From: an uncultured Dysgonomonas sp.
Lineage (GTDB): Bacteria; Bacteroidota; Bacteroidia; Bacteroidales; Dysgonomonadaceae
Length of the DNA: 12,333 bases
Direction of reading: 5' to 3'
Assembly: GCA_945292135.1 (NCBI GenBank)
Contig: CALYRA010000006.1
Location: 1 to 12,333, forward strand
The translations under genes were made by a program, and so were the position numbers. Under the pieces are notes generated by a model that ran no database searches, was not told the origin of the DNA, and saw only the letters and a program-made list of their open reading frames with translations. Of the stretch, positions 6,977-12,333 are shown piece after piece (within the stretch, counting starts at the first letter, position 1; each line of letters begins with the position of its first letter).

Positions 6977-7461
6977 TTCTTTTTAATAGGTAAATTATTT
7001 GATTTTATATTATTTTTTTGACGCTGACATTTACTACACATTCCATATATGTACAAACTGTAATAGCTTACTTTAAATCGTTGGAACCGCTTTTGCTGCG
7101 CGGGCGTGAAAAGATTACTATTTTTATATTCTTTTACTTCTCCACAGCCCAAACAGATAAAATGATCGTGATTTTCATTGCCGTATGCTTTTTCATATTT
7201 GGAGACATTGGCTCCAAATTGATGCTTTACTACTAATCCGCAATCCAACAACAATTCGATTGTATTATAAAGCGTAGCACGGCTAACTCTAAAGCCACTG
7301 TCTGTCATCGAATTAAACAACAAATCCATATCGAAATGCCCTTTAATGGTATATATATGTTCCAAAATAGCATATCTTTCGGGGGTTTTCCGATGTTTAT
7401 AGAGCGTTAGATAATCCGTAAATTCGTTCTTTACTTGTTCCTGCAACTTAATATTGTCCAT
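6973..7461 (-). CDS. fur: Fur family metal-responsive transcriptional regulator
   Basis: A 162-residue DNA-binding protein of the Fur superfamily, which includes ferric uptake, zinc and peroxide regulators. The winged helix covers about 1-88 with the recognition region VSRATLYNTIELLLDCGLV at 60-78. H42 and the H98-D-H100 cluster supply metal ligands. Two CxxC pairs, C103/C106 (CLGC) and C142/C145 (CSKC), make a structural zinc site. In E. coli Fur the C-terminal segment reads NHSLYLYGHC; here it is YYSLYIYGMC, so two histidines are replaced by Tyr and Met. The metal sensed is therefore uncertain (Fe, Zn or peroxide via Fe/Mn). It overlaps purA by four bases. The tail after C145 is Lys/Asn-rich. 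A promoter match lies about 75 bases upstream. The gene that usually precedes fur in relatives is not here; a 700-base gap with a gene relic precedes it. Confidence 0.9.
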   Translation of the reverse strand: MDNIKLQEQVKNEFTDYLTLYKHRKTPERYAILEHIYTIKGHFDMDLLFNSMTDSGFRVSRATLYNTIELLLDCGLVVKHQFGANVSKYEKAYGNENHDHFICLGCGEVKEYKNSNLFTPAQQKRFQRFKVSYYSLYIYGMCSKCQRQKNNIKSNNLPIKKK

Positions 7462-7536
7462 TATAAAAAGTAGTTTCAGGATTTTATAAAAACACTGATC
7501 ATTTTATTTTTGTTTATTCATATATTCTGACCTGAA

Positions 7537-7569
7537 CAAAAATACGTTTTTTTTAAAGAATAGGCGAAA
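7537..7569 (-). promoter_or_regulatory. Candidate promoter for fur-purA
   Basis: On the minus strand TATTTTTG (7544-7537) matches TAnnTTTG. TTTC (7569-7566), one mismatch from TTTG, lies 21 bases upstream. This would leave a 5' untranslated region of about 70 bases before fur. No clear Fur-box palindrome stands out beside it. Confidence 0.42.
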
Positions 7570-8168
7570 GTATAATAGAGAAAAATGCGTTTTTACTTAA
7601 AACTATATACAAAATAGAGAGACGGTACTCACGGACAATCTCTCTCAAATAGGAAATCAAAAAAGAATATCAATAAAATTTACAAATTATTAGAAATCAT
7701 TAGTTTGAAACCAACGGTTGTTTATTCCATTATCAGGAATTATATTTAGTTTTCAATCTTTTAAACTTTTAGAGAATTATTTGTAACGACATCAAATTCA
7801 ACAGATTTTATCCTGAATATTGCAATTTATATCAAAGTTCTTATCCGATTTGGGAAATAGTTTGAAATATTTTTCGCTTCGATCCATAAGGCTTTACTGT
7901 CGCCAAATGTAAATCTATGACTCGTATCGTCGGAACTATCAATTTTAACAAGTCCAACGCTTATATCTGCCTGTGTATAATCGTCTCCGAAAAAAATCTA
8001 AATAAGCAGGTTAAATCTAAAAAATACAGTAAAAATAACAACTCTTGGATTATACGTAAACAATGAATAGTTATATTTTTCTTTGTTTATGACTTTCTAA
8101 TTAAAAGACGCGACAATTCTGAAATTGATGCACGCTAAGGTTTAAAATTAATGTTAAAAAAAAATAAT
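7570..8168. other. Gene-poor gap between fur and tadA
   Basis: Roughly 600 AT-rich bases lie beyond the fur promoter and before the tadA stop. No intact gene, tRNA or insertion sequence is visible. It holds a probable gene relic (7761-7997), a weak seven-pair inverted repeat (7616-7622 with 7639-7645) and A/T runs near 8158-8166. A short minus-strand open stretch near 8075-8125 (contains SELSRLLIRKS) may be another decayed fragment. Confidence 0.5.
7761..7997 (-). pseudogene. Probable relic of an unrecognised protein gene
   Basis: One minus-strand frame is open for 56 codons from 7997 to a TAA at 7827-7829, then for 21 more codons to a TAA at 7761-7763. The first stretch looks protein-like, containing YTQADISVGLVKID and TFGDSKALWIEAKNISNYF, with mixed charge and none of the low-complexity Lys/Asn/Ile/Phe bias that random AT-rich DNA gives. 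A TAG at 7998-8000 precedes it, and no good start codon is present. Local base composition is less AT-rich than the surrounding gap. I do not recognise the family. It could be the remains of the gene that once preceded fur, or a chance open frame. Confidence 0.35.
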
Positions 8169-8615
8169 TCAGCGTCTCAATCTAAAAAATTCTTTCATTA
8201 ATGTAGAGCATTCTTTTTCTAATACTTGTGATTTAATTTGTGTCTTAGGGTGTAATATATCGGGTTTGAAAAGAGTAAATCCTCGTTTCGTATCGTTTGC
8301 GCCAAAAACTAATTTATATAATTGAGCCCAAGCTAATCCTCCGGCGCACATCGGGCAAGGTTCTAATGTTACATATAATGTACAATCTGTCAAATATTTT
8401 CCGCCCAATACATCTGCTGCCGCTGTTACTGCCTGCATTTCAGCATGCGCTGTTACATCATTCAGCGTTTCGGTTAAATTATGCGCTCGGGCAATTATTC
8501 TATTTTGACAAACTATTACTGCTCCGACAGGAATTTCTCCTTCTTCAAAAGCTTGCTGAGCTTCTTGTAATGCTTGTCGCATAAAATATTCGTCATTTAA
8601 TATGGGCGTATTCAT
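8169..8615 (-). CDS. tadA: tRNA-specific adenosine deaminase
   Basis: TadA converts adenosine-34 in the tRNA-Arg(ACG) anticodon to inosine, using zinc-bound water. The 148-residue protein has the full deaminase signature: HAE at 57-59 (zinc ligand H57, proton-shuttling E59) and PCPMC at 86-90 (zinc ligands C87 and C90). N46 in RAHNLTET and the C-terminal helix ending LMKEFFRLRR are typical of TadA rather than of cytidine or guanine deaminases. Its ATG overlaps the stop of the small upstream gene by four bases, so the two are translationally coupled. No strong terminator is seen after the stop, only a T-run on the minus strand at 8166-8158 without a convincing stem. It is an essential function in most bacteria and appears intact. 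Confidence 0.95.
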   Translation of the reverse strand: MNTPILNDEYFMRQALQEAQQAFEEGEIPVGAVIVCQNRIIARAHNLTETLNDVTAHAEMQAVTAAADVLGGKYLTDCTLYVTLEPCPMCAGGLAWAQLYKLVFGANDTKRGFTLFKPDILHPKTQIKSQVLEKECSTLMKEFFRLRR

Positions 8616-8827
8616 CTACGCATTTCATTTTCGTCAAACAGCGTAGGATAATCTTGTTCCAAGTTTCGGAGTATAAAGGAAATTATAGTTTCTCTAAACC
8701 AACGCGACCGGTTTTCAATCTTATATTTTTTGATATAAGCGTCTATCAAAGCATATTCTTTGTCATTCAGTGAAAAGGTTACTTGCTTTTCACGGTTTCC
8801 AAATTCAGTTTTCTTTTTCGAACTCAT
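8612..8827 (-). CDS. Small ribbon-helix-helix-like protein, function unknown
   Basis: A 71-residue protein with a basic start (MSSKKKTEFGNREKQ), a short strand-like stretch (QVTFSLNDKEYALID) and two predicted helices (ALIDAYIKKYKIENRSRWFRETIISFILRNLEQ), ending in an acidic tail. Strand followed by helix-helix, with 'SRWFRETI' at the start of the second helix, fits the MetJ/Arc ribbon-helix-helix fold, which binds DNA as a dimer. I recognise no specific family, and RNA or protein binding is also possible. It overlaps tadA by four bases, so it is co-expressed with tadA. No toxin gene lies next to it, so an antitoxin role is unlikely. A -7 element lies immediately before the ATG. Confidence 0.72.
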   Translation of the reverse strand: MSSKKKTEFGNREKQVTFSLNDKEYALIDAYIKKYKIENRSRWFRETIISFILRNLEQDYPTLFDENEMRR

Positions 8828-8832
8828 TAATA

Positions 8833-8863
8833 CAAAAATATATACTTTCTACGGATTTCTAAA
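8833..8863 (-). promoter_or_regulatory. Candidate promoter for the RHH-like gene and tadA
   Basis: On the minus strand TATTTTTG (8840-8833) matches TAnnTTTG, with TTTA (8863-8860) 19 bases upstream, one mismatch from TTTG. The element ends five bases before the ATG at 8827. The transcript would therefore be leaderless or nearly so if this is the true promoter and start. Confidence 0.4.
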
Positions 8864-8889
8864 AGATTTTATGAGAGATTTACACAAGT

Positions 8890-9975
8890 TCACAGCTTAT
8901 TATCGTCTTCAAAATCGAAATCGATCCTAAGTTGTACGCCATCATGCCAGATAAGTTCTTCATTATTTTTGATGCTTAGTCCGATCAGTCTTACTTTGGG
9001 AATAATATCAACTGTGTCAAGCAACTCACATCCGATAGCGTATAAGGTTTCAAAATCAGTCACTGTATAAGGGATAGTCTTACTTCGCGATAAATTCCTG
9101 AAATCGGCATATTTCACTTTTAAAGTAACTGTGCGACCTTTAAAATTATTTTTTGTTATACGCCTGATAACATCTTCGGCGACTTCTTTCAACTCTCTCC
9201 GTAATTCTTCAATCGTATCTAAGTCGCTTTCAAAGGTTATTTCAGCGCCTATAGATTTTCGGATTCGTTCGGGTTCTACTGGACGATTATCAATTCCTCT
9301 GGCGTACTGATAATAGTTATGACCAAATTTACCAAAATGAGATACTAGTTCTTCTTCTGATTTTTGCTTTAAATCCCAACCTGTCTTAACGCCTATCTGG
9401 TGCATATGTTTCGCAGTCACTTTGCCTACTCCATAAAATTGCTCGATATGAAGCGTTTCTATAAATTTTTCAGCTATTTTTGGTCTTATAACAAATAATC
9501 CGTCGGGTTTGTTATAGTCGGAGGCTATTTTAGCCAAAAATTTATTGTAGGAAACTCCGGCAGATGCTGTTAATCCTGTTTTTTCTTTTATTTTAGTTTT
9601 TATTTCCTGAGCGATTTCCGTTGCGGACGCAATTTTTTTTAAGTTGTCGGTTACATCCAAGAATGCTTCATCTAAGGATAAGGGTTCTACCAAATCGGTA
9701 TATTCGTGAAAAATACTCATTATTTGTCGTGAAACGGTTTTATATACATCAAATCTGGAATCGACAAATATTAGATGCGGACATTTTCGTAAAGCTATTT
9801 TTGAGGACATAGCCGATCGTACCCCATACCGACGCGCTTCGTAACTGGCGGCAGCTACTACGCCTCTTGCTCCCGAATAGCCTACTGCAACGGCTTTGCC
9901 TCTATATTCGGGATTATCACGCTGTTCAATAGAGGCATAAAACGCATCCATATCTATATGTATTATTTTACGCAT
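8890..9975 (-). CDS. dinB: DNA polymerase IV (Y-family translesion polymerase)
   Basis: A 361-residue translesion polymerase of usual DinB length. The palm carries catalytic D8 (IDMDAF, 7-12) and the SLDEAF motif at 100-105 with D102 and E103. Y13 sits at the steric-gate position that excludes ribonucleotides. Helix-hairpin-helix thumb sequence (FYGVGKVTAKHMHQIGV, about 180-196) and the little-finger domain (about 235-345) follow. The C-terminal QLRIDF at 348-353 is a beta-clamp-binding motif of the QLxxxF type, so the enzyme should load at the replication clamp. It starts six bases after the murI stop, so murI-dinB is probably one operon. There is no LexA-box-like palindrome beside it. Reading frame and motifs are intact. 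Confidence 0.95.
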   Translation of the reverse strand: MRKIIHIDMDAFYASIEQRDNPEYRGKAVAVGYSGARGVVAAASYEARRYGVRSAMSSKIALRKCPHLIFVDSRFDVYKTVSRQIMSIFHEYTDLVEPLSLDEAFLDVTDNLKKIASATEIAQEIKTKIKEKTGLTASAGVSYNKFLAKIASDYNKPDGLFVIRPKIAEKFIETLHIEQFYGVGKVTAKHMHQIGVKTGWDLKQKSEEELVSHFGKFGHNYYQYARGIDNRPVEPERIRKSIGAEITFESDLDTIEELRRELKEVAEDVIRRITKNNFKGRTVTLKVKYADFRNLSRSKTIPYTVTDFETLYAIGCELLDTVDIIPKVRLIGLSIKNNEELIWHDGVQLRIDFDFEDDNKL

Positions 9976-9981
9976 TCAGAG

Positions 9982-10809
9982 TCACTCCAAATCTATTCTT
10001 TCTACTTCAATCTCTTTTTTTAAAAAAATGGTAGCGGATTCGGAAAATTTTTTAGGATATTCTGTCGTGAAGTATTTTGTTTTTCCATTCTTTGTACATA
10101 CCATATCCATTTCGACATGTCGCCGTAAATAATCTTTCAAACTGCGCGCGACATATTCTCCTTGCGATATTACCTGAATTGTTTGCGGTAGATATTGCTT
10201 TATTTTATTTAATAGCAATGGATAATGCGTACATCCTAATATGAGGGTATCTATCTGCGGATCTTTTGATAGTATATTATTCAATTTGTCTTTAATGAAA
10301 TAATCCGCTCCTTCACTATCGTATTCTCTGTTTTCTACAAGCGGAACCCACATCGGACAGGCTTCGCCCGTTACTTTTATATCGGGATATAATTTATTTA
10401 TCTCCAAAGGATATGATTCTGACTGAATGGTACCTACGGTTCCTAAGACGCCTACATGACGGCTTTTGGTAAGTTCGCCTATTGCCTCCACTGTCGGACG
10501 TATTACTCCCAGAACCCGTTTCGAGTGATTGATATCGGGTAAATCTTTTTGTTGTATGGTTCTCAATGCTTTTGCTGACGCTGTATTGCATGCTAATATA
10601 ACCAAGTTACATCCTCTTTCGAATAAAGCCATTACCGACTGGCGGGTAAATTGATATACTACGTCAAATGATCGTGATCCATAAGGGGCTCGCGAATTGT
10701 CTCCTAAATAGCAATAGTCATATTCTGGCATCAATGTTTGTATTTCTGATAGAATTGTCAATCCTCCATATCCTGAATCAAAAACTCCTATTGGTCCGGG
10801 CTTCAACAT
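9982..10809 (-). CDS. murI: Glutamate racemase
   Basis: It interconverts L- and D-glutamate for the D-Glu of peptidoglycan, in the cytoplasm. Starting at ATG 10809 the protein has 275 residues, a normal length. The N-terminal motif GPIGVFDSGYGGL contains catalytic-site D11 and S12. The two cysteine acid/base residues are C74 (ACNTAS) and C183 (GCTHYP), with T184 and H185. An in-frame ATG at 10863 would add 18 residues unlike any MurI, and those codons run through the terminator hairpin of the upstream ompH gene, so the internal start is preferred. dinB follows by six bases. The usual Bacteroidota order bamA-ompH-ompH-murI is partly kept: one ompH-like gene lies directly upstream. Confidence 0.95.
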   Translation of the reverse strand: MLKPGPIGVFDSGYGGLTILSEIQTLMPEYDYCYLGDNSRAPYGSRSFDVVYQFTRQSVMALFERGCNLVILACNTASAKALRTIQQKDLPDINHSKRVLGVIRPTVEAIGELTKSRHVGVLGTVGTIQSESYPLEINKLYPDIKVTGEACPMWVPLVENREYDSEGADYFIKDKLNNILSKDPQIDTLILGCTHYPLLLNKIKQYLPQTIQVISQGEYVARSLKDYLRRHVEMDMVCTKNGKTKYFTTEYPKKFSESATIFLKKEIEVERIDLE

Positions 10810-10830
10810 TATCGTATAATTTATAATATA

Positions 10831-10860
10831 AAAATGCTTCCTGTGTAAAGAAAGCATTTT
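10831..10860 (-). terminator. Intrinsic terminator of the ompH/skp gene
   Basis: A nine-pair perfect stem is formed by 10831-10839 (AAAATGCTT) and 10852-10860 (AAGCATTTT) with a 12-base loop. On the minus strand the stem is followed by TATATTAT, continuing its own terminal T-run. It lies 29 bases past the ompH stop and 21 bases before the murI ATG. Confidence 0.68.
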
Positions 10861-10888
10861 CAAATTTTTTATATGTTAATTCTAAAAT

Positions 10889-11410
10889 TTATTTTATTCC
10901 TAATTTTCTTTTAACGAAAGGGGTTATATCTACTGCTTCGGGCGTAACAAATACGATAGCCGGATTAGCCAGATCATAAATACATATATATCCTTGTTCT
11001 ACTCCTACCTGATATATGGCATCTTTGATTTTCTGACGTATTGGTACTAACATTTCTTTTTCTTTATCGCTTACGTCTTCCTGAGCTACTTTCATAAAGT
11101 TGTTGATACCTTTTTCGAGTTCATATAGTTCTTGCATTCGACGCAACCGAATGTTTTCTGCCATTGATGTCTGATATGATATAAAATCAGAATATTTTTT
11201 GTTGTAATCATCTTGCATTCCTTTCAGTTCGGCTTTGTATTTATCATTCAAATCATTTATTTTTTCGGAAGCTTTTATTCTTTCGGGTAAAGCTTCAAAT
11301 AAATCATTAGAATTTATAAAAGCAATTTGTTGAGCTGTTTGGGAATAAAGATTATCTGGACAAAATACAGAGACAGCAGTTAAGAATAATATAAAAATGA
11401 TTTTATTCAT
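10889..11410 (-). CDS. OmpH/Skp family periplasmic chaperone
   Basis: A 173-residue exported protein of the OmpH/Skp family, which holds unfolded outer-membrane proteins in the periplasm and hands them to the Bam complex. A signal peptide is clear: M-N-K, a hydrophobic core (IIFILFLTAVSVF), and likely cleavage near residue 24 after YSQ. The mature protein starts QIAFINSNDLFEALPE, the family's 'I-x-V-D-x-x-x-L' strand. A long coiled-coil hairpin spans about 45-135 (rich in K/E, including DLNDKYKAELKGMQDDY). The C-terminal strand contains GYICIYDLANPAIVFVTPEAVDIT. Relatives usually have bamA and a second ompH copy upstream; here the upstream neighbour is infB. It has a terminator downstream and a leader of about 150 bases with strong hairpins. 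Confidence 0.9.
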   Translation of the reverse strand: MNKIIFILFLTAVSVFCPDNLYSQTAQQIAFINSNDLFEALPERIKASEKINDLNDKYKAELKGMQDDYNKKYSDFISYQTSMAENIRLRRMQELYELEKGINNFMKVAQEDVSDKEKEMLVPIRQKIKDAIYQVGVEQGYICIYDLANPAIVFVTPEAVDITPFVKRKLGIK

Positions 11411-11459
11411 AGATGTTTTCGATTTGAGTAATCAACACCAATTCCTATCTACCCTGAAA

Positions 11460-11506
11460 ATACCAATTAACAGTTGTGTATTGGTGGTATCGTTGAAAAT
11501 ACCACC
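11460..11506 (-). promoter_or_regulatory. Structured ompH leader with competing hairpins
   Basis: The 174 bases between infB and ompH would be largely 5' untranslated leader if the promoter at 11562-11591 is right. On the ompH-sense strand GGTGGTAT (11506-11499) pairs perfectly with ATACCACC (11490-11483) over an eight-base loop. ACCAAT (11485-11480) can instead pair with ATTGGT (11467-11462). The two stems share bases 11483-11485, so they compete. An 11-base direct repeat, TGAAAATACCA on the plus strand (11455-11465 and 11494-11504), lets TGGTATTTTCA occur twice, giving ATACCA a choice of partners. Neither hairpin is followed by a U-tract, so this is not an ordinary terminator. Confidence 0.4.
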
Positions 11507-11561
11507 TTTATTCATCTTAGACTTGGTTACAACTATCAATTGGTTAATTTTCTTTCTTATA

Positions 11562-11591
11562 CAAAGATATATATTATTTTTGATTTACAAT
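11562..11591 (-). promoter_or_regulatory. Candidate promoter for ompH
   Basis: On the minus strand TATCTTTG (11569-11562) matches TAnnTTTG exactly. It is the same octamer used before aroE. ATTG (11591-11588) lies 18 bases upstream, one mismatch from TTTG, within the last sense codons of infB. Transcription from here would give a 5' leader of about 145-150 bases. Confidence 0.48.
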
Positions 11592-12333
11592 GTTTTCTTA
11601 ACTTCTATTTCATCATAAGCTTCTATAACGTCTCCTACTTTGATGTCATTGTAATTCTGAATATTCAAACCGCATTCAAGTCCTGTTACGACTTCTTTGG
11701 CATCGTCTTTAAATCGTTTTAATGATCCCAGTTCTCCTGTGTATATAACGATACCGTCACGTATAACGTGTACTTTGTTGTTTCGTTTGATTTTACCTTC
11801 TTTAACTATACATCCGGCTATGGTACCTACTTTCGTAATCTTAAATATTTCCTGAATTTCTGCTGTTCCGACAAATACTTCTTTTATTTCTGGTGATAAC
11901 ATTCCTTCCATAGCTGCCTTCACTTCGTCAATAGCATCATAAATGATTGAATATAAACGGATATCAACTCCATCTTTTTCTGCTGCGCGTCGCGCGGCTT
12001 GTGACGGACGTACTTGGAATCCTATTATGATGGCATCGGAGGCTGCGGCTAATGTTATATCTGATTCTGATATTTGTCCTACGGCTTTATGTATTACGTT
12101 TACTTGTATTTCTTCTGTCGACAATCGAATCAATGAGTCTGACAAGGCTTCTACTGATCCGTCGACATCTCCTTTTACTATTACATTGAGTTGTTGGAAA
12201 TTACCGATAGCTATACGGCGTCCTATATCATCAAGCGTCAATAATTTTTGGGTTCGAAGTCCTTGTTCGCGTTGTAATTGTTCGCGTTTATTGGCTATTT
12301 CTCGAGCTTCTTGTTCTGTTTCTATGACATTAA
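11585..12333 (-). CDS. infB: Translation initiation factor IF-2, C-terminal part
   Basis: The last 248 codons of infB; the 5' part, including the GTPase domain, is off the right edge. The visible part starts with the end of domain II and a charged helix ([21 protein letters not shown]). Next is the conserved [33 protein letters not shown] segment that opens domain III, then [26 protein letters not shown], and the fMet-tRNA-binding C2 domain ([21 protein letters not shown] and the final [27 protein letters not shown]). The frame is open to the window edge, so no start inside the window applies; a TTG at 12241 is simply an internal Leu codon. IF-2 delivers initiator tRNA to the 30S subunit. It is followed by ompH rather than the usual translation or CvpA-type neighbours. 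Confidence 0.97.
   Translation of the reverse strand, partial: NVIETEQEAREIANKREQLQREQGLRTQKLLTLDDIGRRIAIGNFQQLNVIVKGDVDGSVEALSDSLIRLSTEEIQVNVIHKAVGQISESDITLAAASDAIIIGFQVRPSQAARRAAEKDGVDIRLYSIIYDAIDEVKAAMEGMLSPEIKEVFVGTAEIQEIFKITKVGTIAGCIVKEGKIKRNNKVHVIRDGIVIYTGELGSLKRFKDDAKEVVTGLECGLNIQNYNDIKVGDVIEAYDEIEVKKTL

Noticed and set aside
7616..7645. Inverted repeat AGAGAGA / TCTCTCT as a terminator
   Set aside because: The loop is 16 bases, the stem is simple-repeat sequence, and no U-tract follows on either strand next to a gene end.
8297..8584. 95-codon plus-strand open frame inside tadA
   Set aside because: It is exactly antisense to the intact, motif-complete tadA gene, and its Leu/His-rich translation resembles no protein.
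11350..11400. Lipoprotein signal peptide in the OmpH protein
   Set aside because: The Cys in SVFC lacks the small residues required before a lipobox cysteine, so a standard signal peptide cut near residue 24 fits better.
11397..11722. Two plus-strand open frames across the ompH leader and infB end
   Set aside because: They are antisense to infB and the leader, overlap each other, have no homology-like motif, and their Phe/Ile/Leu content reflects AT-rich DNA.
1..12333. CRISPR array, phage, insertion sequence, toxin-antitoxin or other defence system
   Set aside because: I found no regularly spaced repeats, transposase or integrase motifs, target-site duplications or toxin-like partner genes on either strand.

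Overview
The window looks like chromosomal DNA of a Bacteroidota bacterium, most likely of the order Bacteroidales. Several genes belong to families found mainly in that phylum: a HU-CCDC81/SPOR membrane protein, DUF4834-like and DUF4199 proteins, and the fur-purA pair. Recognisable promoters follow the Bacteroidota pattern (TTTG about 19 bases before TAnnTTTG), and most start codons lack a Shine-Dalgarno sequence. The DNA is AT-rich by eye. Two intergenic stretches (about 390 and 700 bases) carry what look like decayed genes, and some usual neighbourhoods are shuffled (infB directly followed by an ompH/skp gene). That would suit a host-associated, mildly reduced genome such as a gut or protist symbiont, but this is inference only.

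Layout. At the left edge a truncated minus-strand gene encodes a free methionine-(R)-sulfoxide reductase (GAF domain). Divergent from it is the only plus-strand gene, the HU-CCDC81/SPOR protein. It converges on a minus-strand block, with a perfect inverted repeat (1314-1348) as shared terminator. That block is aroE-upp, then a small DUF4834-like membrane protein with its own terminator. A gene relic (3259-3540) follows, then a minus-strand run of DUF4199 membrane protein, family 2 glycosyltransferase and nitroreductase. Next come fur and purA, overlapping by four bases. A 700-base gap holding a second relic precedes a small ribbon-helix-helix-like gene overlapping tadA by four bases. The murI-dinB pair follows, then ompH/skp with a structured leader of about 150 bases, and finally the 3' part of infB at the right edge.

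Together these are mostly housekeeping functions: nucleotide metabolism and salvage (purA, upp), shikimate synthesis (aroE), peptidoglycan precursor supply (murI), envelope biogenesis (ompH/skp, GT2, DUF4199, SPOR), tRNA wobble editing and translation initiation (tadA, infB), metal or redox regulation (fur, fRMsr) and translesion synthesis (dinB). I see no mobile element, CRISPR array, phage gene, rRNA or tRNA, and no convincing new multi-gene system. The points most worth following up are the ompH leader, the two gene relics, the promoter/terminator interlock before aroE, and two possible leaderless genes.
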